Of a stretch of DNA of 64,000 nt, positions 1 to 11,280 are shown one piece after another (positions within the stretch are counted from its first letter, which is position 1; every line of letters starts with the position of its first letter). The notes beneath the pieces are model-generated. The model did no database searches. It saw only the letters and a list, made by a program, of their open reading frames with translations, and was not told the DNA's origin. This stretch comes from Gigantopelta aegis (Eukaryota; Mollusca; Gastropoda; Neomphalida; Peltospiridae). The translations under genes and the position numbers were made by a program. The stretch is from positions 45,468,892 to 45,532,891 of the forward strand of contig NC_054707.1 in NCBI RefSeq assembly GCF_016097555.1, in the 5' to 3' direction.

Positions 1-280
1 TTCTACGATTAAACTTACATATTAAATATATTTTCTTGTTTAGAATATCAGTGTGTATATTCAATGTGTTTCTGGTCGTCTTAATATTTGTAAGAAGCCC
101 AAACTGGATTTTATCTTCAAATAATTTCGTACGTGCGAAAAAATTATATTTTAGGAAATAAAATGAAATTTAACCTAAAAGAAATATTAGAACGATCAGA
201 AACACGTTTAATATACAGCCACTAATATTTTAGTTGATAACATCTTAAAAATTGCAGCAAACTCAGGAATGTCCCTTTAA
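1..280. mobile_element. TTAA-MITE copy, left end outside window
   Basis: This is a copy of a non-autonomous inverted-repeat element seen several times in the window (also 2699-3377, 10927-11276, 33119-33499, 36715-37078). The right end reads GCAAACTCAGGAATGTCCCT followed by TTAA. The left terminal repeat lies before the window start. The two halves of the element are imperfect reverse complements, so a transcript could fold on itself. Confidence 0.8.
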
Positions 281-1474
281 AGGAAGGGGCAAGTAAGGCA
301 TTTGGCCTGGTATGCATATTCAACGATATATAACGTACATTATTGTTTAATATCAATAAGTATAGGTCTAATCGTATAGTTAATTAATAAAACGATTAAA
401 TGTGACGGCTATTGTATATAACGGGCGCAGCCATTTTGTACCATTCCAGTGAATACGCCCTCTGGCGAGCTGGTGGTTACGTAATACCTAACGTGTCACG
501 TCAGGAATTAGTCTTCGAAATGAAGAAACAAAACAAACCTGATTTTTTGTAGATGCATCGCAATGTTCTGTAATAATATCCATCCCAGTAAGCCGGCAAC
601 ATAATACAGTTATTTCAACACTTTGACAATGGTGGCTTATTTTGTATTGAAAAATAATATATACTTGTTTTGTACATAAATTAACCCACGTACTGAAATA
701 ATAATCGGTTAATTGGTCTTTTCTTTCCGTGGCCTGTACCTGTGGTTTCTGATTGGCAGGTGTATATTTAGACGGTCCCCAGACACTGTGTCTAGACACA
801 CTAAAAAGACGTGCCTCTTTTATTAAGATCACAAGGTATTGTCTGTTAGCCGCGCGGACATCCCTCAAATCGTAATGGACATTATCACTTTATTACTGTA
901 AGTAATTCTGTAAAACCTTTGATTAAGTAGACTTTCCCATCTAAAATCACAAAACTTACCAATTACGTAGTCCCAAAGAAAAGAAAATTATCACTTGGGC
1001 ATCGTGAGTGGTCGTTTTTGCTCGAACGTACCAATAGGCCTAATAATAAGCATGTTTTCTTTGGATTTTTTTTACAGAAAAATACTATAACTCCATTTCA
1101 TTCTATTGATGCAAACTGAAATATATTTAGTTAAATAGTTTATTATACTATAAAGTCATTTATGTTGTTTTACAAGTCAGGTTGATGAAAGCGAAGCGCC
1201 TTGTCGTAAATTAGAGCGTTCGTTTACACTGTGCTTAAGAGGGGTTGGACGGAGCTAATGTCACTTCGCCCCAAACTATACCACCGGACGTCACAAAAAT
1301 GAAACAAAATGGCTGCCCCCAGTTAGAAGGAATAATCATGGTTTTTTATTAATTCAAAAATTACGCGTTTTTCATTTGTTAAAGTGTCAGTATGTGTTGG
1401 TGGTTCGGGTATGCATCTTTCCAACACATAAGGCTCTTATTTGAGTTTACCCTCCCTTTAACATTAATAATCTA
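281..1474. other. No recognisable feature
   Basis: AT-rich sequence without a supportable ORF, repeat or RNA. Open frames here are short and show no domain-like pattern. Confidence 0.5.
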
Positions 1475-2278
1475 CATAGACTTAATGATGGTAGCATCAC
1501 GTTTATGTCCGATACTAATAACATCTCCAAACATAGGAGCAAATGTTCAATGGGAAACACTGGATACCCTTAATAGCGACCACTTTCACATTCTAACCAG
1601 TTATAAATGTAATACTCACTTCTCAGAAGAATAACGTTTTATTCCTAAATTTAATTTTTTTAAAGCTAGTTGGTCTGGCTTCACCAGTCATTGCAAAACA
1701 ATAAACACACAGGACAACCTAAACATTGACGACGCCACTACTAAACTCACTAGTAAAATAATAGAAATAGCAGAAAAAAATATTCCCAAACCTAAACCTA
1801 ATAATAAAAATAAATCAGTTAGTTGGTGGACTGACGAAATTAAATCTAAGTGCGGCTTTCTACACAGAATGCGTAAATTATTCAAGAAAACAGGTAAATA
1901 ATAGTATCATACTGAATATAAAATAGCTAAAAGTGAAGTAGGTAAGCTTATCATTAGCGGTAAGCAAGCCAGTTGGCATAAATTCTGTGGAGAAATTAAT
2001 AATAGAGCTTAAATTAAAGAAATGTGGGGTAAAGTTAAAGCTATACAAGGACACCGCGCTAGACCCACAGTTCTTCAAAAACATAAAACAGCCATTACTA
2101 ATAAACAAAAGGCCGACTTACTAAGTGCAACATTTAGTAAAAATAGCTGTAATGATAATTTCCCCAAGAAATTCTCAGAAAAACTAAGTAAATCTAACTC
2201 TTTCCCAACCAACAACTCCACGGCCGAGAATCAAACAACAGATAGTCATTCAGAGTATAATAAAACTCTCACACTATT

Positions 2279-2670
2279 TTTTAAACCGTCCTCGGTGGCG
2301 TCGTGGCAGACCATCGGTCTACAGGCTGGTAGGTACTGGTTTCGGATCCCAGACGAGGCATGGAATTTTTAATCCAGATACCGACTCCAAACCCTGAGTG
2401 AGTGCTCCGCAAGGCTCAATGGGTAGGTGTAAACCACTTGCACCGACCAGTGATCCATAACTGGTTCAACAAAGGCCATGGTTTGTGCTATCCTGCCTGT
2501 GGGAAGCGCAAATAAAAGATCCCTTGCTGCTAATCGGAAAGAGTAGCCCACGTAGTGGCGACAGCGGGTTTCCTCTCAAAATCTGTGTGGTCCTTAACCA
2601 TATGTCTGACGCCATATAACCGTAAATAAAATGTGTTGAGTGCGTCGTTAAATAAAACATTTCTTTTTTT
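2279..2670 (+). mobile_element. SINE, head type 2, tail A, with target duplication
   Basis: A tRNA-derived head (CCTCGGTGGCGTCGTGG; B-box-like TTTCGGATCCC) is followed by the shared body and the tail ending GTCGTTAAATAAAAC. It lies inside the LINE and is bounded by a direct repeat CTCACACTATT at 2268-2278 and 2671-2681, as expected for LINE-driven insertion. Confidence 0.85.
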
Positions 2671-2698
2671 CTCACACTATTAGAACTTAAATCAGCAC

Positions 2699-3377
2699 TT
2701 GAAGGGACATTCCTGAGTTTGCTGCAATTTTTAAGATATTATCAATTAACAGAGACTTTTTGACCACAGTAATTACGTATCAAATATATTTTTCTGCATA
2801 AAATATTAGTGGTTGTACATTAAACGTCTTGTACTAGGTTAAATTTCATTTTATTTCCTAAAGAGGATTTTTTCGTACGTACGAAATTATTTGAAGACAA
2901 AATCCAGTTTGGGCTTCTTAGAAATATTAAAGGGACATTCCTGAGTTTGCTGCAATTTTTAAGATGTTGTTGACTAAAAGAGACTTTTTAACGATTGTAA
3001 TTACATATCAAATATATTTTTCTGCATAAAATAGTATTAGGTTAAATTTCATTTTATTTCCTAAAATATTATCTTTTCGTACGAACGAAATTATTTGAAG
3101 ACAAAATCCAGTTTTTTTAATATACAGACACTGATATTGTAAACAAGAAAATATATTTAATACGTAAGTTTAATCGTAGAAATATTTTATTAGTCGGAAA
3201 CATCTTGCAATGCAGCAAACTCAGGAATGTCCCTTTAAGACAACCAGAAACACATTGCATATACAGACACTGATATTCTAAACACGATAATATATTTAAT
3301 ATGTAAGTTTAATCGTAGAAATATTTTATTATTTGGAAACATCTTACAATGCAGCAAACTCGGGAATGTCCCTTTAA
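2699..3377. mobile_element. TTAA-MITE, outer copy (split by a second copy)
   Basis: The left half is 2703-2930 and the right half resumes at 3239, ending at the TTAA at 3374-3377. The join across the inner copy restores the continuous sequence seen in the undisturbed copy at 33355-33375. The left flank reads TTGA instead of TTAA, so the outer copy is older. Confidence 0.8.
2931..3234. mobile_element. TTAA-MITE, inner copy inserted into the outer copy
   Basis: The element begins AGGGACATTCCTGAGTTTGC and ends in the complementary sequence, with TTAA on both sides (2927-2930 and 3235-3238). It is inserted within a sister element. Confidence 0.85.
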
Positions 3378-3833
3378 AGTTAAACAAAGCACGGCCACCG
3401 GACCGGATAAAATTAGTTATACTTTACTCAAGCAACATGCCTGACGTAACCCTTGGGATAATGTTATCGCTTTAACAGAATATGGAAGGGGGACAAATAC
3501 CTGCTGCACGGAAACAAAGTGGGGAAAGACCACTCTCTCCCGAACAGTTACAGACCGATTACACTTACGTCTCACATGTGAAAAACTTTAGAAACCATCA
3601 TTAATAAACGCCTTTATAATTACTTTATGGAAAATAAATTAATAACTGACGTTCAAAGCGGCTTCTGCGTTAAACGTTTCACTATAGATCAGGTAGTCCG
3701 GATACAAAATTCTATTAACAATACTTTTAGGAAATTTCATAAAGTTTGTGCAATCTTTGTTGACATCGAAAAGACCTTCGTCATGGTGTGACGCCAAGGC
3801 CTGCTAACTAAACGTAATGATAAAGGAAGGCAG
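3378..3833 (+). mobile_element. LINE RT fragment, duplicated at 11281-11761
   Basis: Part of the I-group LINE (ATGPDKISYTLLKQ-like RT motif, then decayed frames). Nearly the same stretch follows another TTAA-MITE copy at 11281-11761, so the MITE-LINE-SINE block exists twice in the window. Confidence 0.65.
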
Positions 3834-4060
3834 TGCACCACGACTGGTATATCAAATGCCGTGGTATGTACTACCCTGTCTGTGGGATGGTGCATATAAA
3901 AAATCCCTTGCTGCTAATCGAAAAGAGTAGCCCATAAAGTGGTGACAGCAGATTTCCTCTCTCAATATCTGTGTGGTCCTTAACCATATGTCTGATGCCA
4001 TATAACCGTAAATACAATGTGTTGAGTGCGTCGTTAAATAAAACATTTCTTTCTTTCTTT
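3834..4060 (+). mobile_element. SINE body and tail A, head missing
   Basis: It starts at the body (GTGCACCACGACTGGTATAT) and runs through the GACAGC/TTTCCTCTC block to the tail ending GTCGTTAAATAAAAC and a TTTCTTTC run. The tRNA head is absent, which fits 5' truncation. Confidence 0.75.
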
Positions 4061-5800
4061 TTTTCTTTGATAAAGGAATCAAAGGCAATATGATTAATTT
4101 TAGCAACAATTTTATTCATAACAGATATATTTCAGTTAGAGTTAATGGACAGTTTTCAGATAAAACAGATATAGTTAATGGTATATCTCAAGGTTCAGTA
4201 ATTTCTCCAACCTTATTTAACATCTTCATAAACGATATTACTACCGCCCTTAATGCTAAAGATAAATTAAGCTAAAGCTCTCCACTAAATACAGCGCTTT
4301 TTGCTGACGATTGCGCCTTTTGGCGCACAGGCAGAATTAATTCTGACTTATTTTTTAAAATGCAAGCTGTTATGGATAGATCGATACATTGGCAGTAGAC
4401 TGGGGGGCATTAAGATTCCAGCAGCCAAAACCGTCTATATGCTCTTTATTCAAAATAAAACCAAACCAGATAAATTTCAACTAAAATCAGGTGATAACAT
4501 CTTACCACGAGTCTCAGAATTTAAATTTTTAGGAGTAACTTTCGATGCCCAATTAACTTTTAGAGCCCATATCAATAATATAATTAAAAGCACTACAAAC
4601 ACTCTTAACTTACTCAGAGCAGAGGCCGTGCTTATGGTTGACAAAGCATGTATCCTTTCCAGAATAGATTATGGAGCCAAAGCCTATAGCTGCGCCTCCA
4701 CAAAGCTGGTACAAAAACTAGATATAATCCAAAATAAGGCACTATGAATAATAGCTAGAGTTCCACCAAATAACACCAATGGTAAAAACTTTGAAATGGT
4801 GAAAACTAGAATTTGACATCATGCCACTAGAATAAACACCAGCTTCTTAAATATCATCTCAAAATTCATTCTCTTAAACGTAACCATCCAAAACAGGATC
4901 TTATGCCTATAGAAAGCCGATCAGGGCAAACCTTTAAAACTAATCTTAAACTTAATAACTCTTTTGCAATTCAGGCCAATAAAATAGAGATAGAAACAAG
5001 TACAGACAACATTCCAGTGGCAATGCACCATGTCAATCAGCCTAGCTATCGACTGTCACGCCTCTTCCTAATTAAACAAACAACAGATAAACCCCTTTTC
5101 CACCCTTTAAGAAAATTCTGTTCGAAGCCGCTGCTAACGATAATCACCCAGATCACATCCACATCTACACGGATGGATCTAAAAATCCCAATAATGGCAA
5201 TGTTGGATTTGCAATAGTGGAAGAAAAACTATACAGACATCCTAAAGTTGTTAAATACGCTCGTCTACCAGATAACTTATCAGTCTATACAGCCATCCAA
5301 CACGCCCTTGTTTGGATTAAAAATAATAAAGACCCTAAAAGTGTTTGTTTTTTTCTTCTGATAGTCTATTCAATCACTTCAAACTAACCAGTCAACTAGG
5401 CCAGATATTATAGCAGCCATACACACTGAACTTAAGGAAATTCAACTACTTAACCTTATTGTAACGTTCGGGTGGGTCCCAGCCCACGTAGGTGTAATTG
5501 GCAACGAAATCGCAGACTACGGAGCCAAAATTGCACTCTCCATTACCAACGACAAGATGATCAAATATGTACCACTGGGCAAAACGAAGATTATGTCCAA
5601 AGCCAGCAGACACTACATCAACAAATGGCAGGAAGACTGGGACCAAACAATTAACACGTGGTACTATAATATCAAACCTCTGGTTACCTCTAAAAGACCA
5701 AGTAGTAAAAACTCACTTATTGATTACGAATAGTTAATTCTTCCCAACTAAACAACTACAAACATAAAATTAGCAATATACCAAGTAACTGCATGTGTTG

Positions 5801-5994
5801 CGGGGTTGGGTGGGGGATTAAAAATTTATAATTGACCCACTTATTATTTTATTTTAGATTAAAAATTCAAAATTGCCCGGTAAATTTGTTCTGTCCCGAG
5901 TCAGGCCCCTGGCTATCCAGAGACGGTGCTCGGGATAGACATGCTCGAAACCTTCGTGGTATACGAGCATGCTAAAATTATCACGTCAAGTCAA
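5801..5994. repeat. Short dispersed repeat R2 inserted in LINE tail
   Basis: A repeat of about 194 bp flanked by GCATGTGTTG (5791-5800) and GCATGTGTGG (5995-6004), a 10-bp target duplication with one mismatch. A related copy lies at about 13770-13965. Both contain CTGGCTATCCA and an 8-bp inverted pair CATGCTCG/CGAGCATG. I do not recognise the family. Confidence 0.6.
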
Positions 5995-6174
5995 GCATGT
6001 GTGGCATAACAGAATATATGAAACACTATCTTCTGGACTGCACGCTACACGATAACCAGAGGAGATTAATGCTAGAACCATTGACGAAAGATAACCCTGC
6101 CTCTATCATCACCCCTAAAATGTGACTTCAACCAGATAAAAAAATAAAGCAAGAACATTTAAATTAATTTATCA

Positions 6175-6770
6175 ATTCGTTCAGTCCACCAAGACTAAAC
6201 TCTAAACCATAATAGTTAGAACAGGCGGGCCGGTACAGGGTGTGGATGGGGGGGGGGGGGGGGGGGGGATAGGTGACGACCCAATCAGTCCGGTTGCACA
6301 CCGTGATTAGCGCTACTTATAACTCGTCCGAACGATTATGCACTCACGGCTGGAACAAGGCTGAAAACGGGTGATTCGACAACCGGCCCGAATAAGAGAA
6401 CTATAACCAACGAGGACATTGGATGGGTTGGGGGACGAACACGTGACCCCCGGGTGAGCAGTGCCACTTAGAACTGGTCAAGCGATATACACTACCCCGG
6501 GAGGAGGGGACCAAAACACCATCCCCAATTATTTAACACCCCAATCTATAAATAGACAGTGGGACTGGTACGCTACAGCCCCCCCCCCCCCCCCCCTCGG
6601 TCGGGGGGCCTGAGCGGGTCGATCCCACACCCTCGGGCTCCTGATAATCATAGTTATAGTTATTGTCTTAGTTGATTATTGTCAACCAATTTTAGTATGT
6701 AATTATGCATGTATGCACTAATTTGCAGTTTATAATTACAGCAATTGTATGCCGACACACTTTCGAGTGA
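6175..6770. other. Low-complexity stretch, G and C runs
   Basis: Holds a G run at about 6248-6268 and a C run at about 6579-6596 in sequence more GC-rich than its surroundings. It may be the noncoding end of the fossil element just to its right, but no boundary is visible. Confidence 0.4.
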
Positions 6771-6773
6771 ATT

Positions 6774-6792
6774 GGTGGCCCTGAAAAGGGCC
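6774..6792 (-). terminator. Histone-mRNA-like 3' stem-loop
   Basis: On the minus strand this reads GGCCCTTTTCAGGGCCACC: a 6-bp GGCCCT/AGGGCC stem, a TTTC loop and the ACC flank that define replication-type histone 3' ends. No histone coding sequence is nearby. It lies about 60-80 bases past the end of the SGNH-hydrolase fossil on the same strand. The stem and loop are seen directly; use as an RNA 3' end is inference. Confidence 0.6.
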
Positions 6793-6849
6793 GTCGAACG
6801 GGACTTAACATCGCCGGATAGTGTTGCGAATACGGAAGAAGTAGGCTAC

Positions 6850-7165
6850 TTTCGCATCCCACTATCATTGAAGTGAACCCCGTCCGCTAGGTAGTCAGCT
6901 GGGTACCTCGTCGACATCGGAACCAGATCCTGTCCCAAAGCTTTTTTCGAACCCCGGTTAACAGCATTTCTCAAAGCAGCATGGACCGGAAAGCCAGCAA
7001 ACTCTCCACCACTTCATTTGGCACTGTCGTCGGGTAAATATCATTACCGCCCAAGCGAATTATCACTGAGGTCGGACGATATGACAACATGGTTTGAACC
7101 ATATCATCCGGGATGCGATCAGAGCATATCCCACTCCGTCCGTAAAAACGACACTCTACCGGCAC
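6850..7165 (-). pseudogene. SGNH-hydrolase fossil, probably from a tyrosine-recombinase retroelement
   Basis: Minus-strand remnant of an SGNH/GDSL-type hydrolase. Visible blocks are GRSGICSDRIPDDM, a block-III-like IRLGGNDI, and a C-terminal ADGVHFNDSGM that resembles the catalytic Asp-x-x-His block. Such domains occur as accessory proteins in DIRS/Ngaro-type retroelements, and another is seen in the element at 43138-49334. It is partial and broken. The family assignment rests on these three short motifs only. Confidence 0.5.
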
Positions 7166-7180
7166 ATAATAATGTTACGC

Positions 7181-7277
7181 CGCATAGAGCTTCTGACGCA
7201 TAGAGCTCCCAGGGAGCTCTATGGGTCGAAGGTACACATCAAATTTAAACTGGGTCATACACCTTAACGCATAGAGC
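7181..7277. repeat. Palindrome and repeats of CATAGAGCT
   Basis: A 25-bp perfect palindrome (arms CATAGAGCTCCC, centre A) sits at 7199-7223. The half-site GCATAGAGCT also occurs at about 7182 and 7267. Confidence 0.55.
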
Positions 7278-7439
7278 TCCCCACTTTGATAATGACTCAC
7301 TGTAATCAGTATAACCCTTATCATCATCATCATATGCGGTGTCTAAATAATCACCATGGCTATTCTCGCGTTGTGTACAGAGTATCTCAACGATATCAGA
7401 TACTTGATTAATAGCTTCTTCCAGAAGCCTTTTGATCAA

Positions 7440-8180
7440 TGTCACGTGGGACCAATTAGGTAAAACGAAAGGGCGTTTCGCTACGAAATCCAGTATAGGT
7501 GGCGCTACCACCAAATTGTACACTGCATGATCAATATCTTACAACACGTAACATTTTGACATCGTTGAGCATCACAGACATTAAGCCCTGGTCACACTGT
7601 CACGGTCGGCCTGAGTCTTGGTAAGTCGTCCCAAGTCCTGGGGAGTCGAGAAGGCGTGAGTCTTGGTGAGTCATAGCGAGTCGACATGCTATTCCTGGTG
7701 AATCATCCTGAGACGGCATCAATTTTTAATCACGAATCACCAAGATCTGGTACGACACCAGTACGATGCACGACGACAACTGTCAAGACTCACGCCGACT
7801 CAGGACGATGTAACACGACCCGCGACGACACAAGTACGAATCAGGACAATGCACCCCGAATCACGACGACAAAAACAATTGGTGGCTAATTCGTACCAAG
7901 TCGTCGTGAGTCTTTTTGAGTCGGGTAGTAGATGCCAATTCAACACGACCCCGTACGACAAACAGATCCACGAACAGTCGGCATGAGTGGGCATCCACGT
8001 CGTGAATGTATGACCAGGGCTTTAAAATCTACTACGTATGGAAACATAGGTAAGTCAAATGTCTGTGATGCTCTACGAATTCTAAAAGCTTTTTAAAATA
8101 TTGATCATGCGGCGTACCATTTTGTTGCAGCAGCGCCTATACTGGACTTCGTAGCGAAAGGTATTTTGGTTTTACTTAGT
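7440..8180. repeat. Foldback: inverted arms around a MITE
   Basis: The left arm (about 7440-7580) and right arm (about 8041-8180) are imperfect reverse complements. Both contain TTTCGCTACGAA, GTCCAGTATAGG-like sequence, GCATGATCAATAT and GAGCATCACAGACAT. The 438-bp MITE fills the centre. In one frame both arms read similarly (PILDFVAK), so they may be an inverted duplication of a coding scrap. Confidence 0.6.
7584..8021. mobile_element. Harbinger-like MITE, 438 bp
   Basis: The terminal inverted repeats AGCCCTGGTCA and TGACCAGGGCT are flanked by TTA on both sides (7581-7583 and 8022-8024). A 3-bp TTA/TAA duplication is usual for PIF/Harbinger. The interior is rich in CGAC/GAGTC words and has no transposase. 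Confidence 0.7.
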
Positions 8181-8243
8181 TGGCCCCCAGTGAATGTGCT
8201 CCATTATTATATCGGTAATCTCATACGCATTTGTCATCTTGCA

Positions 8244-8370
8244 AGGGGCGGGACGTAGCCCAGTGGTACAGCGTTCGCTCGATGCGCGGTCGGTGTGGGA
8301 TCGATCCCCGTCGGTGGGCCTATTGGGCTATTTCTCGTTTCAGCCAGTGCACCACGACTGGTATATCATT
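8244..8370 (+). mobile_element. SINE head type 1, 3'-truncated
   Basis: A tRNA-like head with A box TAGCCCAGTGG and B box GGGATCGATCCC, followed by only the start of the body. Sequence after ACTGGTATAT is unrelated to other copies. Confidence 0.75.
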
Positions 8371-8639
8371 TCGTAAACGTCGATCTCTCGAAGTGAAACG
8401 GCGGTCCCGGCCGAACTGCTATACAAACTAGTAATAACAGACTTCGAACACTCAAACTTCGAACATTCGAAAAACTCTATCTCTCAAAGTAATTTTGTGG
8501 TCCCACCATAACAAAATAAGGGATATTGCACTTCCAAAACTCGAAGTTTGTGGAGTGACTGAGCCTTTTAACTGTACCGGTAATACTTTAAAGAAAAATT
8601 AATTGTCACCCAAGACAAGCGTAAGTGCCCCGACTGGTC

Positions 8640-9582
8640 TCGGCTATCGATGATACGCGCGGTAATTACAGAATAATAGATCGCCGACTATGCGGAAGGA
8701 AATGATCCTACATGCCTGCATTGGGTTGTCGGTGTTTGTACACGGCAGCGGGCATCATTACACAAAGTACGGATAGTCTTGTAATCTTCAAAGAACTGTT
8801 GTGATAACAATTAACGCTGTTTGTTTGCAGAACCGTGAACATTCGGAAGAAATGCTGCTCAATCTGTGCAAGATTACAGACACAGTAATGAAAGACGATT
8901 TTTTAAGCAAGTGTGCCAAACAATCTCTAATTACAAAAAATTTCGGATAGTTCTGCTCTTTGTACTTTGTGATTTGAGAGCTATACATTATTTTGTACTG
9001 TTGTGAATGTTTTATATGTAAAAAAAAAAGTACATAACCTAGTGCTATTTGCATACAGCGTTTTGATTTGTTATGTTATGTCTCGCTATGTTAGTGAGGG
9101 TTTTTAAAATGATTTTTGTGATTTACAATAATTTTTCTATTTATATTGTGTATTTTTTATTTGGTAAACAAACGTACTTAGTGCTAATCGACATTCAGTA
9201 TTTTAATTTATTACAACGTTACGTTCCGCCTTGTTTTGACATTTGAAAAATATATCAACTTTAATTTATCGCTTACTTCCGGTTATATGTAAGTACGTGC
9301 TTTCAGTTTTCGGGTTTTTTAAAACTTTTTTCTCAATTAATACAATAAAAGTATAATAGAGATGTACGTCAAATTGATCTGATTTATCTCGTTTCTGTTA
9401 ATATTTACTTAGTTTTATCACATACACAGAAGAAATGTGCTAACATCCGATATCAACGAAATGATAATACTGCAATGCAGTTTCACTTTGAGGTCTGCTG
9501 TACGAATTTCGAACACTCGAACTCCCTGAAACTCGAACTATTTCGTCGTCCCCTTCAACTTCGAGTTAACGAAGTTTGACTG
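8640..9582 (+). mobile_element. pogo/Tigger-like DNA transposon, 3' remnant
   Basis: The right end CTTCGAGTTAACGAAG then TTTGACTG followed by TA matches the general form of pogo/Tigger ends. A short plus-strand frame at about 8826-8949 (EEMLLNLCKITDTVMKDDF...KQSLITKNFG) looks like the acidic, KQ-x-x-I-ending C terminus of such transposases. The DDE core and left end are not seen. Placement is from motif style only. Confidence 0.45.
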
Positions 9583-9584
9583 TA

Positions 9585-9676
<92 letters not shown>
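9583..9676. repeat. (TA)n microsatellite
   Basis: A nearly pure TA run right after the pogo-like end, which targets TA. Confidence 0.95.
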
Positions 9677-9681
<5 letters not shown>

Positions 9682-9831
9682 GGCGTTATGTGGGAAGTTG
9701 CCCCTGAACCACCCAGTATTTGTTATATATCGATGGGATGTGCACTATTGAACCCCTGTTTATCATATCATAATTCTCTATGTTTAGTTTCCGATGTGTG
9801 TGCATGTTGATTGTTTTACTATATATAACCA

Positions 9832-10150
9832 GGGGCGGGACGTAGCCCAGTGGTACAGCGCTCGTTCGATGCGCGGTCGGTCTGGGATCGATCCCCGTCG
9901 GTGGGCCCATTGGGCTATTTCTCGTTCCAACCAGTGGACCACGACTGGTATATCAAAGGCCGTGGTATGTATTACCCTGTCTGTGGGATGGTGCATATAA
10001 AAGATCACTTGCTGCTAACCGAAAAGAGTAGCCCATGAAGTGGTGACAGCGGGTTTCCTCTCTGAGTATCTGTATGGTCCTTAACCATATGTCTGACGCC
10101 ATATAACCGTAAATAAAATGTGTTGAGTGCGTCGTTAAATAAAACCTTTT
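9832..10150 (+). mobile_element. SINE, head type 1, tail A, complete
   Basis: The best full-length copy of this family in the window: head with TAGCCCAGTGG and GGGATCGATCCC boxes, body (CCACGACTGGTATATC, GTGCATATAAAAGATC, GCGGGTTTCCTCTC), and a tail ending GTCGTTAAATAAAAC plus a T-rich run. Confidence 0.85.
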
Positions 10151-10729
10151 TTTTTATTATTTTTTTATTATATATATCCATTGCGTGTTGTAGATTTCGG
10201 CGAGGCTTAGCTCTGTTCTTTATTTCCGAGCCACACAATATTTTGCACCCATAAGCCACCCTAGATTCATCATATCATCATAGCACATAGACTTAACTTT
10301 GTATAGTAGATTTTAAATAATGTTGTACAATTCAGAAAAAACACTGAATGTTGAATATTATTCTGTCAGAGCAATATTCAATATTGAATGAATGAATGAA
10401 TGAATGTTTAACGACACCCCAGCACGAAAAAATATTCAATATTGAATGTTGAACGTTGAATATCGAACAAACTTCAGCTTTCCCCAAAATTTCCCGATCA
10501 GAAAAGTGGATATTGATATCTTGCACACCCGTGCGAGAGATCACTCACTGTTGATACGTTTAGCCTCGAACATACGTTCGAGTTGACCCGTTAACGATAA
10601 TTTTGAGACTTGTGATTGGTTGCTCCACGGCGATAACTCGGTCGCCATATCCACACCATACAATGAAATAAGCACAATCGAACTAGATTATTCAGTAATG
10701 TATAACGTACAAGTTAGGACGTAACGCAT
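10021..10729. repeat. 709-bp duplication, copy A
   Basis: Almost identical to 11851-12559. It starts inside the SINE body and ends at GTAACGCAT, after which the two copies differ. It carries a short (GAAT)n run and a SINE-tail fragment (TGTTTAACGACACCCCAGCA). No gene is seen in it. Confidence 0.9.
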
Positions 10730-10922
10730 TCTCTATGACGCAAAAGTTAATTGCAAACGCCGTAATAAATAGTTCTAGTTGGAAAAGTCGTTTAAATTAA
10801 TTTTTAATCTAGGTCAGTCAGTAGAGCGCTCGCCTGACGTGTTTGGGTCGAAGGATCGAACCTCCTCTGTGGAGACATTATTTGAAGACAAAATCCAGTT
10901 TGGGCTTCTTAGAAATAAATTA
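10730..10922. other. Unannotated spacer with a MITE scrap
   Basis: 10878-10920 matches the internal part of the TTAA-MITE (AAAATCCAGTTTGGGCTTCT). Nothing else is recognised. Confidence 0.45.
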
Positions 10923-10926
10923 TTAA

Positions 10927-11276
10927 AGGGACATTCCTGAGTTTGCTACCATTTTTAAGATGTTATTGACTAAAATACTTTTTAACGATTGTAATTACAT
11001 ATCAAATATAATATTTTTCTGCATAAAATATAAGTGGCTGTATATTAAACGTGTTTCTGATCGTTCTAATATTTGTACTAGGTTAAATTTCATTTTATTT
11101 CCTAAAATATAATTTTTTCGTACGTACGAAATTATTTGAAGACAAAATCCAGTTTTTTTTAATATACAGACACTGATATTCTAAATACGAAAATATATTT
11201 AATATGTAAGTTTAATCGTAGAAATATTTTATTAGTTAGAAACATCTTACAATGCAGCAAACTCGGGAATGTCCCT
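10927..11276. mobile_element. TTAA-MITE, complete copy
   Basis: Flanked by TTAA at 10923-10926 and 11277-11280. Both terminal repeats are present, and the centre has the TACGTACGAAATTATTTGAA block. Confidence 0.85.
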
Positions 11277-11280
11277 TTAA

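Larger units (their letters stand above)
1475..6170 (+). mobile_element. I-group LINE remnant (EN-RT-RNase H)
   Basis: A 5'-truncated, decayed non-LTR retrotransposon on the plus strand. Parts in order: the end of an AP-type endonuclease (TSPNIGANVQWE then SDHFHI, about 1520-1600); an RT N-terminal region (1690-2280); RT palm (GISQGSVISPTLFN about 4170-4240, then LFADDCAFWRTG about 4297-4330); RT thumb (SEFKFLGVTFDAQLTFRAHI about 4515-4575); an RNase H domain (IYTDGSKNP about 5160-5190, GWVPAHVGVIGNEIADYGAK about 5470-5525); and a Cys/His tail (EYMKHYLLDC about 6010-6040). RNase H after RT is typical of the I group. The reading frame changes repeatedly, and a SINE (2279-2670), a nested MITE (2699-3377), a SINE body (3834-4060) and a short repeat (5801-5994) interrupt it. 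An A-rich tail follows at about 6135-6160. It is a pseudogene. The exact clade within the I group is not certain. Confidence 0.8.

Noticed and set aside
9840-9905. tRNA gene (A and B boxes)
   Set aside because: The boxes belong to SINE heads with the shared SINE body behind them; no acceptor stem or CCA-side pairing is seen. The same holds for the other heads.
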